Assembly (NCBI GenBank): GCA_022571175.1
Contig: JACZYI010000057.1
Span: 1-9,791, forward strand
Direction of reading: 5' to 3'
From: Pseudomonadota bacterium
GTDB lineage: Bacteria > Pseudomonadota > Alphaproteobacteria > Sphingomonadales > SMXR01
Length of the DNA: 9,791 bases
Each line of letters starts with the position of its first letter. The first letter of the stretch is position 1. A program made the translations under genes and the position numbers. The notes below the pieces were generated by a model, which was not told the origin of the DNA, did no database searches, and saw only the letters and a program-made list of their open reading frames with translations. Below, in pieces: positions 1-6,424 of this stretch.

Positions 1-987
1 CCCTCTCGCAGCGCTGAGGGGTCAGTGATTGAGGCTAAGCTGGACAAGAGCCGGGGTCCGTTAGCCACCATTCTTATCAAGCGGGGAACACTGAAGATTG
101 GCGATATTTTCGTCGCGGGCGCAGAGTGGGGAAAAATAAAAGCGATGGCGGATGATCGCGGGCAAAAAATTGAAGCAGCAGGGCCTGCGCAACCAGTTGA
201 AATTCTTGGCTTAAATGGCTCGCCGTCGGCTGGAGATGATTTCGCTGTGGTCGAATCAGAGGCTCGCGCCCGTGAAGTTATCGAATACCGACAGGCACAA
301 AGACTCAAAGAGCGACAGGGCACGGGTCCTGAATCTTTGGAAACCATGTTTGAAGCCCTGAAAGAGGCAAAAGCAACGGAGTTCCCGGTCGTAGTCAAGG
401 CAGATGTACAGGGATCTGTCGAAGCCATAACCCAGGCGCTCGAAAAAATAGGAAATGAAGAAATACAAGCCCGGGTGATTCATGGTGCTGTGGGCGGCAT
501 TACCGAGTCTGACGTTACTCTTGCCAAGGCATCCACCGCGCTTATTCTTGGGTTTAATGTCAGAGCCAACCGTCAGGCTGACGGGGCGGCGGAGCGGGAT
601 GGCGTTGTCATATCCTATTACTCGGTTATCTATAATCTTATTGATGACATCAGGGGCCTCATGGAAGGACAATTGCCGCCTGCCATAGAAGAGACCAAGT
701 TGGGACTAGCGGAAGTTAAGGATGTTTTTTCGGCGGGTAAAATTGGTAAGGCTGCTGGCTGTCTCGTGATTGATGGGTTGGCCAGAAGCTCGGCCAAGGC
801 AAGATTGCTCCGGGATGATACGGTCATCTGGCAAGGAGCCATCAGCTCTTTGCGGCGCTTTAAAGATGAAGTCAAAGAGGTTAAAGCTGGCACGGAATGT
901 GGCGTCACTCTTGAGAATTACAATGATATAAAAGCCGGCGATCAGATTGAAATCTATGAAGAGACGGAGCGACAACGCACGCTTTAG
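1..987 (+). CDS. infB: Translation initiation factor IF-2, C-terminal part (5'-partial)
   Basis: The reading frame is open from base 1 and ends with TAG at 985-987, giving 328 codons; the N-terminal region and the GTPase domain lie off the window. IF2 places initiator fMet-tRNA on the 30S subunit and promotes subunit joining. In order one sees the EF-Tu-like beta-barrel (GSVIEAKLDKSRGPLAT, then GTLKIGDIFVAG), a linker helix rich in charged residues, the IF2-specific domain (VVVKADVQGSVEAI, GGITESDVTLA) and the final tRNA-binding barrel (GLAEVKDVF, AGCLVIDG, SLRRFKDEVKEV, CGVTLENYNDIKAGDQIE). The tail TERQRTL is the usual IF2 end. Length and motifs match the family closely and no lesion is visible. 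The GTG at 25-27 is an internal valine codon, not a start. It is the first gene of the visible block and is followed by rbfA after 21 nt. Confidence 0.97.
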   Translation, partial: PSRSAEGSVIEAKLDKSRGPLATILIKRGTLKIGDIFVAGAEWGKIKAMADDRGQKIEAAGPAQPVEILGLNGSPSAGDDFAVVESEARAREVIEYRQAQRLKERQGTGPESLETMFEALKEAKATEFPVVVKADVQGSVEAITQALEKIGNEEIQARVIHGAVGGITESDVTLAKASTALILGFNVRANRQADGAAERDGVVISYYSVIYNLIDDIRGLMEGQLPPAIEETKLGLAEVKDVFSAGKIGKAAGCLVIDGLARSSAKARLLRDDTVIWQGAISSLRRFKDEVKEVKAGTECGVTLENYNDIKAGDQIEIYEETERQRTL

Positions 988-1008
988 TTGGTCAATTTGG
1001 AAAAGAAC

Positions 1009-1416
1009 ATGAATCGGAAAAACTCCCGCTCTGGGACAAATGTTCGTATGCTTAGAATTGGTGAACTTGTTCGCCATGCCCTGGTGGAGATTTTAAAGCG
1101 TGATTCGATTCAGGATCCGGATCTGACCGGTATTTCTATTACTGTCACTGAAGCTCGAATCAGCCCCGATCTTAGAAATGGGTCCATTTATGTGCTTCCC
1201 CTGGAGGGTAAGGACCAGGATAAAATTGTAGATGCTCTGAACCGAAACAGTGGATACATCAGGGGCCGGTTGGCAAAAACCGTTAATTTGAAATACCTGC
1301 CCAAGCTTAACTTTGAGCTGGACCACAGCTTTGATCAGGCAGACAAACTGGATTCATTACTTCAAAGCCCTGCGGTTCGCCGTGATCTGGAAGTTACCGA
1401 CGTTGATGAAAGCTAA
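1009..1416 (+). CDS. rbfA: 30S ribosome-binding factor A
   Basis: The 135-residue product fits RbfA, a small KH-like protein that binds immature 30S subunits and helps 16S rRNA 5'-end maturation, including in the cold. Family features are the N-terminal helix RMLRIGELVRHALVEILKR, the strand TGISITVTEARISPDLRNGSIYV, the helix with a kink at NRNSGYIRGRLAKTV, and the closing strand KYLPKLNFELDHSFDQADKLDSLL. I chose ATG 1009 over an in-frame TTG at 988, which directly abuts the infB stop, because MNRKNSRS resembles the usual basic RbfA start and a GGAAAAG stretch precedes it. The stop overlaps the start of truB by 11 nt, suggesting translational coupling. The infB-rbfA-truB order is the common bacterial arrangement. 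Confidence 0.93.
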   Translation: MNRKNSRSGTNVRMLRIGELVRHALVEILKRDSIQDPDLTGISITVTEARISPDLRNGSIYVLPLEGKDQDKIVDALNRNSGYIRGRLAKTVNLKYLPKLNFELDHSFDQADKLDSLLQSPAVRRDLEVTDVDES

Positions 1417-2326
1417 AAAAGATAATCAGTTCAAATCCCCTCCCAAAATACGGATTGATGGCTGGGTGCTTATTGATAAGGGACCCATTTTAAGCTCTAC
1501 GGCAGTAGTGAATAAGGTGAAAAAGCTGCTATCGGCAAAAAAAGCAGGTCATGCGGGCACTCTCGACCCACTCGCCACCGGCCTGTTACCAGTTGCTCTG
1601 GGTGAGGCCACCAAGACCATCCCCTACATCGTCGAGTCCGATAAAACGTATGAGTTCATGATTTGTTGGGGGGAATCCCGGGATACTGATGACGTTTTGG
1701 GTCGAAAAACCGGTGTCTCCACTAAAATTCCATCAAATGAGGAAATTGACCATGCGCTGGGCAATTATCTGGGAGAAATTGAGCAGACACCACCGGTTTT
1801 TTCAGCAATAAAAGTTGAAGGACAAAGAGCATATAATTTAGCCCGGAAGGGTCTGGCGGTCGAATTAAAGCCTCGAAGGGTGAAAATTGAGACTTTGGAG
1901 CGCATTAGCGATACAGAAAACGGAAAAACATGTTTTGTCATGACCTGCGGTAAGGGGACCTATGTGCGAAGCTTGGCGCGGGATTTGGCCATTTCTCTGG
2001 GGACGCTCGGTCATATTTCCCAAATTCGTCGGACCCGGGTTGGGCCATTTCAGCTTGCCGATGCGATTTCGCTGGAAATGATAGATCAATTAAGCCATAG
2101 TGCGCGCGCTCAGAGGGCAGTGCAGCCCGTTATGACCGCGCTGGTCGACATCCCGGCGCTGGCTGTAACGAAAGCCGAGGCAGGTCGAATAAGAAATGGC
2201 CAAAGTCTTCGCCTTCCGACATCAAAAGAAGGGCTGGTTCGCATCACCGAAGGGAACGCCTTGATTGCTATGGCGAACGTTGAGGCGGGTGTGGCGAGGC
2301 CCCTACGTGTTTTTAAAGAACAATAG
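1406..2326 (+). CDS. truB: tRNA pseudouridine(55) synthase TruB
   Basis: The 306-residue protein makes pseudouridine at U55 in the T-loop of tRNAs. The catalytic motif GHAGTLDPLATGLL is present with the nucleophilic aspartate at about residue 54. Other family blocks are GWVLIDKGPILSST near the N terminus, the KTYEF segment, QTPPVFSAIKVEGQRAYNLAR, the RRVKIE strand, CGKGTYVRSLARDLAISLGTLGHISQIRRTRVGPF, and a C-terminal PUA-like part ending ARPLRVFKEQ. An in-frame upstream extension is open to 1313, but it lies inside rbfA and has no homology to TruB. ATG 1406 gives a short lysine-rich leader (MKAKKDNQFK) before the conserved part, which is normal in length for the family. The start lies within the end of rbfA, so translation is probably coupled. 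rpsO follows after 12 nt. Confidence 0.95.
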   Translation: MKAKKDNQFKSPPKIRIDGWVLIDKGPILSSTAVVNKVKKLLSAKKAGHAGTLDPLATGLLPVALGEATKTIPYIVESDKTYEFMICWGESRDTDDVLGRKTGVSTKIPSNEEIDHALGNYLGEIEQTPPVFSAIKVEGQRAYNLARKGLAVELKPRRVKIETLERISDTENGKTCFVMTCGKGTYVRSLARDLAISLGTLGHISQIRRTRVGPFQLADAISLEMIDQLSHSARAQRAVQPVMTALVDIPALAVTKAEAGRIRNGQSLRLPTSKEGLVRITEGNALIAMANVEAGVARPLRVFKEQ

Positions 2327-2331
2327 AAGGA
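2327..2331 (+). promoter_or_regulatory. rpsO ribosome binding site that decides the start
   Basis: AAGGA lies 7 nt upstream of ATG 2339 but only one base from ATG 2333. It supports the downstream ATG and an 89-residue S15. The site lies directly after the truB stop codon. Confidence 0.7.
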
Positions 2332-2336
2332 AATGA

Positions 2337-2353
2337 CGATGTCGATTGCATCG
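2337..2353 (+). other. Potential hairpin over the rpsO start codon
   Basis: CGATG (2337-2341) can pair with CATCG (2349-2353) across a 7-nt loop, placing the ATG in the 5' arm. A competing 5-bp pairing, TCGAT (2342-2346) with ATCGA (2350-2354), overlaps it. The stems are short, so this may be chance. If real, it would limit access to the start codon. Confidence 0.3.
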
Positions 2354-2608
2354 AACGTGAAACAAGACCTTATCAAGAAATACGCGATTGCGGAGGGCGA
2401 TACGGGCTCGCCGGAAGTACAAGTGGCAATCCTGACCAAGCGTATTGTGAACCTCACGGAACATTTTAAGGACCACAAAAAGGATAATCATTCCCGGCGT
2501 GGCTTGCTCCAGATGGTGAACAAGCGACGGAGATTACTGTCTTATTTAAAAAATAACGACCAGGACCGATATCAAAAGCTGATTAAAAGTCTGGGTTTGC
2601 GAAAATAG
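2339..2608 (+). CDS. rpsO: 30S ribosomal protein S15
   Basis: The 89-residue product equals the usual S15 length. S15 is a primary 16S rRNA binder that nucleates the 30S platform. Conserved blocks are GDTGSPEVQVAILTKRI, LTEHFKDHKKDNHSRRGLL and MVNKRRRLLSYLKNND. Two in-frame ATGs are possible, at 2333 and 2339. The Shine-Dalgarno AAGGA at 2327-2331 is one base from the first and 7 nt from the second, so 2339 (MSIASNVKQD) is preferred and also matches the family length. The ATG lies in a short potential hairpin, described separately. In several bacteria S15 represses its own translation by binding its leader. Here only 12 nt separate truB and rpsO, so any such element would have to overlap the truB end or the rpsO start. 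Confidence 0.97.
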   Translation: MSIASNVKQDLIKKYAIAEGDTGSPEVQVAILTKRIVNLTEHFKDHKKDNHSRRGLLQMVNKRRRLLSYLKNNDQDRYQKLIKSLGLRK

Positions 2609-2623
2609 AGAATTTGATGGGCG

Positions 2624-2647
2624 CCGGGTCGGGGAATTCTGACCCGG
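2624..2647 (+). terminator. Hairpin after rpsO, possible weak terminator or 3'-end processing stem
   Basis: A perfect 7-bp GC-rich stem pairs CCGGGTC (2624-2630) with GACCCGG (2641-2647) around a 10-nt loop, starting 15 nt after the rpsO stop. The downstream bases (ATTTGCCTTTC) are only moderately T-rich, so termination would be partial. A stem here could stabilise the rpsO mRNA 3' end or attenuate transcription into pnp. In E. coli an intrinsic terminator lies between rpsO and pnp, so the position is as expected. Confidence 0.55.
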
Positions 2648-2699
2648 ATTTGCCTTTCATCTGGACTTGGAACCAAAGAGTTCGGGTCCTCAATTTGGG

Positions 2700-2727
2700 G
2701 GATGCCAGGAATGAGTATTTGGCATCC
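2700..2727 (+). other. 8-bp inverted repeat in the rpsO-pnp gap
   Basis: GGATGCCA (2700-2707) is perfectly complementary to TGGCATCC (2720-2727) across a 12-nt spacer, and two G.U pairs could extend the stem inwards. No T-run follows, so it is not a typical terminator. It could be an RNA stem or a protein-binding dyad. Confidence 0.45.
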
Positions 2728-2766
2728 AGATCATAGGAGGGAGTCCGGTATTATCCGGCCCCACAT

Positions 2767-2786
2767 TGGAGGACATGGGTCTTCCA
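2767..2786 (+). other. pnp leader hairpin 1
   Basis: TGGAGGAC (2767-2774) pairs with GTCTTCCA (2779-2786), giving 8 bp with one G.U around the tetraloop ATGG. The 5' arm contains a Shine-Dalgarno-like GGAGG and the loop contains an ATG that is in frame with pnp. It could be an RNase III or PNPase regulatory element, by analogy with the E. coli pnp leader. Confidence 0.5.
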
Positions 2787-2802
2787 CATCGAAAGTTTCT
2801 GG

Positions 2803-2822
2803 AGTGGCGATTGGTCGCTGCT
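2803..2822 (+). other. pnp leader hairpin 2
   Basis: AGTGGCGA (2803-2810) pairs with TCGCTGCT (2815-2822), giving 8 bp including two G.U pairs around the tetraloop TTGG. It has the same stem length and loop size as hairpin 1, lies 16 nt after it, and ends 21 nt before the pnp ATG. Confidence 0.45.
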
Positions 2823-2843
2823 GGAAACGAGAGAAAGTATAGA

Positions 2844-4973
2844 ATGTTTGAGATAAATAAAAAAGAGATCACCTGGGGTGGTCGCACGCTTTCAATTGAA
2901 TCAGGACATATTGCGCGCCAGGCAGATGGCGCTGTTATGGTTACATATGGTGAAACAGTGGTTTTATGCACTGCCGTTGCCGCCAAGTCAGCAAGAGAAG
3001 GGCTGAACTTTTTTCCGCTGACAGTAAATTACATGGAAAAAACCTATGCAGCCGGAAAAATCCCAGGCGGGTTTTTCAAACGTGAGGGTCGTCCCTCGGA
3101 AAAGGAAACATTGACCAGCCGTCTGATAGACAGGCCTATCCGTCCTTTGTTTCCGGGCGGGTTCCGGAATGAGACTCAGATCATTGCAACCGTACTCAGT
3201 CACGATCTTGAAAATGATCCGGATATTGTTGCCCTGATCGGAGCAAGTGCTGCGCTTACATTATCGGGCTTGCCATTTTTCGGGCCACTCGGTGCTGCCC
3301 GGGTGGGACGTATTGGGGATGAGTATGTGTTGAATCCCACACCCGAAGAACTGGCTGAAAGTGAATTGGACCTTGTGGTTGCCGGCACAAGCAATGCTGT
3401 GCTTATGGTGGAATCGCAGGCCAAAGAGCTTTCCGAGAAAATAATGCTGGGCGCGGTCATGTATGGCCATGAGCAAATGAAGCCGGTCATTGAAATGATA
3501 ATCGACCTGGCGGAAGAAAGCGCTAAGGATCCTTGGGAGCTGGATGCAGAGCCTGATTATGGTGCGTTGCAGCAAAAAGTTGACGAACTGGCGGAAAAAG
3601 ATTTGCGCCAAGCATATGACGAGACCGTCAAACAGAAAAGGACAGTTTCTGTGGCGACCGTCAAAGAGAAAGTTCTTGAGGCCTTCGGCGATGATGAAAG
3701 TGTTGACGGTGAACAAATTTCGGGTCTGTTCAAAACGCTCGAAAAGCAGATTGTTCGCGGAAATATCCTGAAGGATGGCAAGAGGATTGACGGTCGCAAG
3801 CTCGACCAGGTTCGTGACATTCGCGCCGAAGTAGAAATTTTGCCACGCTCGCATGGCAGCGCATTATTTACGCGCGGTGAAACCCAGGCGATGGTTGTGG
3901 TTACATTGGGTACGGGCGACGATGAACAGATGATTGATGCGCTGGATGGAACTTATAAAGAGCATTTCCTGCTGCATTATAATTTTCCACCCTACTCGGT
4001 TGGCGAAGCTGGGCGGGTCGGGTTTACCAGCAGGCGCGAAATTGGTCACGGCAAGCTGGCCTGGCGTGCCATCAAAGCTGTTATGCCGGACCATGAAGAT
4101 TTTCCCTATACCATCCGCGTGGTCTCTGAGATCACGGAATCCAATGGGTCTTCCTCCATGGCAACCGTTTGCGGCACGTCACTCGCTATGATGGATGCAG
4201 GCGTGCCCATCAAAACGCCTGTAGCTGGCATTGCAATGGGATTGATCAAGGAGGGCGAGAATTTCGCTGTACTTTCTGATATTCTTGGTGATGAAGATCA
4301 TCTCGGTGACATGGATTTCAAAGTTGCAGGCACCACAGAGGGCATTACTGCGCTCCAGATGGACATCAAAATCTCAGGTATTACCGAAAAGATTATGGGG
4401 CAGGCACTAGAGCAAGCCCATGCCGGTCGCTTGCACATTCTGAATGAAATGAGCAAAGCTCTGACAGATGCTCGTGAAAGCGTGAGCCAACACGCGCCTC
4501 GCATTGAAACCATTGTCATTCCCAAAGACAAAATACGGGAAGTAATTGGAACTGGTGGTAAAGTTATCAGAGAAATCGTTGAGACAACCGGTGCCAAAAT
4601 AGACATTGAAGATGATGGTACGATCAAGGTCTCAAGTTCTGACGGGGCAGCCATAGAAGCCGCAATCAAATGGATTCAAGGCATCACAGCCGAACCCGAA
4701 GCTGGCCAAATTTATGATGGTACGGTGGTCAAAATCATGGATTTTGGTGCCTTTGTAAATTTCTTCGGCTCCCGGGACGGCTTGGTTCATATCAGTGAGT
4801 TGGCCCCAAAACGCGTTGAAACCGTTTCTGATATTGTCAAAGAAGGTGATAAGGTGAAGGTCAAAGTGCTTGAGATTGATGGACGAGGAAAAATTCGCCT
4901 GTCCATGCGTTTGGTTGACCAGGAGACTGGCAAGGAGCTTGAAGACACAAGACCACCACGAAAGCCAAGATAA
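2844..4973 (+). CDS. pnp: Polyribonucleotide nucleotidyltransferase (PNPase)
   Basis: The 709-residue enzyme degrades RNA 3'-5' by phosphorolysis and acts in RNA turnover, often with RNase E. Visible in order are RNase PH domain 1 with the RNA-contacting FFKR at residues 77-80 and SRLIDRPIRPLFP; the helical linker domain (about 240-310); RNase PH domain 2 with SDILGDEDHLGDMDF, whose aspartates D483 and D489 correspond to the catalytic pair; a KH domain with the GTGG loop at 569-572; and an S1 domain from about 624 (GTVVKIMDFGAFVNFF, DGLVHISEL). Length equals the family norm. ATG 2844 is chosen because MFEINKKEITWGGRTL is the conserved N terminus; the frame is open 26 codons further up to a TTG at 2766, discussed in the findings. 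Position after rpsO is standard, and the leader suggests post-transcriptional autoregulation. Confidence 0.97.
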   Translation: MFEINKKEITWGGRTLSIESGHIARQADGAVMVTYGETVVLCTAVAAKSAREGLNFFPLTVNYMEKTYAAGKIPGGFFKREGRPSEKETLTSRLIDRPIRPLFPGGFRNETQIIATVLSHDLENDPDIVALIGASAALTLSGLPFFGPLGAARVGRIGDEYVLNPTPEELAESELDLVVAGTSNAVLMVESQAKELSEKIMLGAVMYGHEQMKPVIEMIIDLAEESAKDPWELDAEPDYGALQQKVDELAEKDLRQAYDETVKQKRTVSVATVKEKVLEAFGDDESVDGEQISGLFKTLEKQIVRGNILKDGKRIDGRKLDQVRDIRAEVEILPRSHGSALFTRGETQAMVVVTLGTGDDEQMIDALDGTYKEHFLLHYNFPPYSVGEAGRVGFTSRREIGHGKLAWRAIKAVMPDHEDFPYTIRVVSEITESNGSSSMATVCGTSLAMMDAGVPIKTPVAGIAMGLIKEGENFAVLSDILGDEDHLGDMDFKVAGTTEGITALQMDIKISGITEKIMGQALEQAHAGRLHILNEMSKALTDARESVSQHAPRIETIVIPKDKIREVIGTGGKVIREIVETTGAKIDIEDDGTIKVSSSDGAAIEAAIKWIQGITAEPEAGQIYDGTVVKIMDFGAFVNFFGSRDGLVHISELAPKRVETVSDIVKEGDKVKVKVLEIDGRGKIRLSMRLVDQETGKELEDTRPPRKPR

Positions 4974-5014
4974 TAAACCAGGACGCTGCTATTGTGGCGC
5001 GGTGTGAGGATTAG

Positions 5015-6412
5015 ATGAAGCCATTGGATGCCATAAGACTTGCCGGGCGCGAAGTGTTGCCGCTGATAGAGGGCGGTAAGGGTATTGCTATTTCTGCCGG
5101 GGTCAGCTCGGGGCCATGGGCTGCCGCTGGCGGGATTGGCACAATCTCGGCGGTTAATGCTGATTCCTATGATTCGCAAGGGAATGTTATCCCTCAGATT
5201 TATCATGGCAAAACCCGCCGGGATCGTCACGAGGAACTCGTGCGTTATGCCATAGATGGCGGCATTGCCCAGGTCCAGAAAGCTTTTGACTTGAGCAAGG
5301 GTCTTGGCGGGCTCAACATCAATATTCTCTGGGAAATGGGTGGCGCAGAAAGAGTGCTGCATGGGGTTCTCGAAAAAACCAAGGACCTTGTACAAGGCGT
5401 GACCTGCGGTGCGGGCATGCCTTATCGCCTGGCAGAAATTGCAGCGGGTTATGGTGTGTATTATTATCCAATCATATCATCCGCTCGTGCTTTTAGTGCG
5501 CTTTGGCGTCGGGCCTACAAGAAATTTTCTGAATTTCTGGGCGCGGTTGTTTATGAAGACCCCTGGCTTGCGGGGGGCCATAATGGACTTTCTAACAGCG
5601 AAGATCCTGAGGTGCCCGAGGATCCCTACCCCAGGGTGAAGCTTCTTCGAGACCAGATGCGTGAAATGGGTTTGGGTCATGTGCCGATCGTCATGGCCGG
5701 GGGGGTCTGGTATTTGCGGGACTGGGAACATTGGATTGATAATGAGGAACTCGGTCCCATCATGTTTCAGTTCGGAACTCGTGCGCTTTTGACCAAAGAA
5801 AGCCCCATTTCCGATCAATGGAAGCTGAGCCTGACCAGTTTGAAAAAGGAAAGCATTCTCCTTCACCGGTTTTCACCAACGGGGTTTTATTCCTCTGCGG
5901 TAAAAAATAATTTTTTGACCGAACTGGAGGAGCGCAACACACACCAGATTGCATTCAGTCCGGAACTTGTGGGTGACTTGGATACCCTGCTGGAGGTTGT
6001 CCCCAAGCATAAGGGAGTTTTTGTTACCAGCGGCGACCGGACCCGGGCCATGGAATGGATGGCGCAAGGATACACTGCTGCTCTCAAGACCCCGGACTGT
6101 ACATTTATTTTTGTAACGCCTGAAAAACGAGAGGAAATCAGGCGTGACCAGACCGATTGTATGGGATGCCTGTCACAGTGCAGATTTTCAAATTGGGCAG
6201 ATAATGAAAAAAATTCAACAAGGCGCAAAGCTGATCCCAGAAGCTTCTGCATTCAAAAGACATTGCAGGAAATTGCCCACGACGGGCCAATCGAAGACAA
6301 TCTCATGTTTTCCGGTCATAACGGCTATCAGTTTGGTCTCGATCCTTTTTACAGCAACGGTTACATACCGAGCGTGAAGGAGCTGGTTGAACGTATTTGT
6401 ACCGGCGATTAA
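5015..6412 (+). CDS. Nitronate monooxygenase-like FMN-dependent oxidoreductase with C-terminal Cys cluster
   Basis: The 465-residue protein resembles the nitronate monooxygenase / 2-nitropropane dioxygenase TIM-barrel flavoproteins (COG2070-type). Supporting segments are AISAGVSSGPWAAAGGIGTIS near the N terminus, GVTCGAG (about 128-134), WLAGGHNG (184-191), which matches the family's AGGH block with the likely active-site His189, VPIVMAGGVW (223-232) for phosphate binding, and FQFGTRALLTKES. It is about 100 residues longer than typical members. The extra C-terminal part holds C382-x2-C385-x3-C389 and a later C412, which could hold a metal centre. The physiological substrate is unknown. A GAGGA at 5006-5010 supports ATG 5015. 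It follows pnp after 41 nt with no visible terminator, so read-through is likely. Its stop lies 12 nt from the convergent SH3 gene. Confidence 0.82.
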   Translation: MKPLDAIRLAGREVLPLIEGGKGIAISAGVSSGPWAAAGGIGTISAVNADSYDSQGNVIPQIYHGKTRRDRHEELVRYAIDGGIAQVQKAFDLSKGLGGLNINILWEMGGAERVLHGVLEKTKDLVQGVTCGAGMPYRLAEIAAGYGVYYYPIISSARAFSALWRRAYKKFSEFLGAVVYEDPWLAGGHNGLSNSEDPEVPEDPYPRVKLLRDQMREMGLGHVPIVMAGGVWYLRDWEHWIDNEELGPIMFQFGTRALLTKESPISDQWKLSLTSLKKESILLHRFSPTGFYSSAVKNNFLTELEERNTHQIAFSPELVGDLDTLLEVVPKHKGVFVTSGDRTRAMEWMAQGYTAALKTPDCTFIFVTPEKREEIRRDQTDCMGCLSQCRFSNWADNEKNSTRRKADPRSFCIQKTLQEIAHDGPIEDNLMFSGHNGYQFGLDPFYSNGYIPSVKELVERICTGD

Positions 6413-6417
6413 TCGCC
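6404..6417. other. Perfect 14-bp palindrome at the convergent gene ends
   Basis: GGCGATT followed by AATCGCC is an exact palindrome that spans the stop codon of the oxidoreductase gene (TAA 6410-6412). As RNA it forms a 5-bp stem with a TTAA loop on either strand. No T-run follows on either strand, so it is not a strong intrinsic terminator. It might contribute to bidirectional 3'-end formation or be chance. Confidence 0.4.
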
Positions 6418-6424
6418 TGCCAGA

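Larger units (their letters stand above)
2609..2843 (+). promoter_or_regulatory. rpsO-pnp intergenic region / pnp leader
   Basis: This 235-nt gap is the only sizeable non-coding stretch in the window and is dense in potential RNA structure. It holds a GC-rich stem at 2624-2647, an alternative partner for its 3' arm at 2681-2688, an 8-bp stem at 2700-2727, and two adjacent 8-bp tetraloop hairpins at 2767-2786 and 2803-2822. In E. coli the equivalent region carries the rpsO terminator, a pnp promoter and the RNase III-cut leader through which PNPase represses its own synthesis. I found no convincing -35/-10 pair. A TTGGCA (2719-2724) and a TATTAT (2749-2754) are 24 nt apart, which is too far. 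Confidence 0.6.

Noticed and set aside
256..672. Minus-strand open frame inside infB
   Set aside because: It is antisense to conserved IF2 domains, with a cysteine/phenylalanine-rich sequence typical of shadow frames.
1313..1405. Longer TruB with an upstream start in rbfA
   Set aside because: The extra residues overlap rbfA and do not resemble the TruB N terminus.
2719..2754. TTGGCA and TATTAT as a sigma-70-type promoter for pnp
   Set aside because: The spacing is 24 nt, well outside the 16-18 nt range, and the first hexamer is part of the 8-bp inverted repeat.
3261..3854. A 197-codon minus-strand open frame inside pnp
   Set aside because: It lies wholly within the strongly conserved PNPase coding sequence, has no recognisable domain and no ribosome binding site; it is an antisense shadow.
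4787..5395. A 202-codon minus-strand open frame across the pnp end and oxidoreductase start
   Set aside because: Both overlapped genes are supported by clear family motifs; this antisense product shows no family features.
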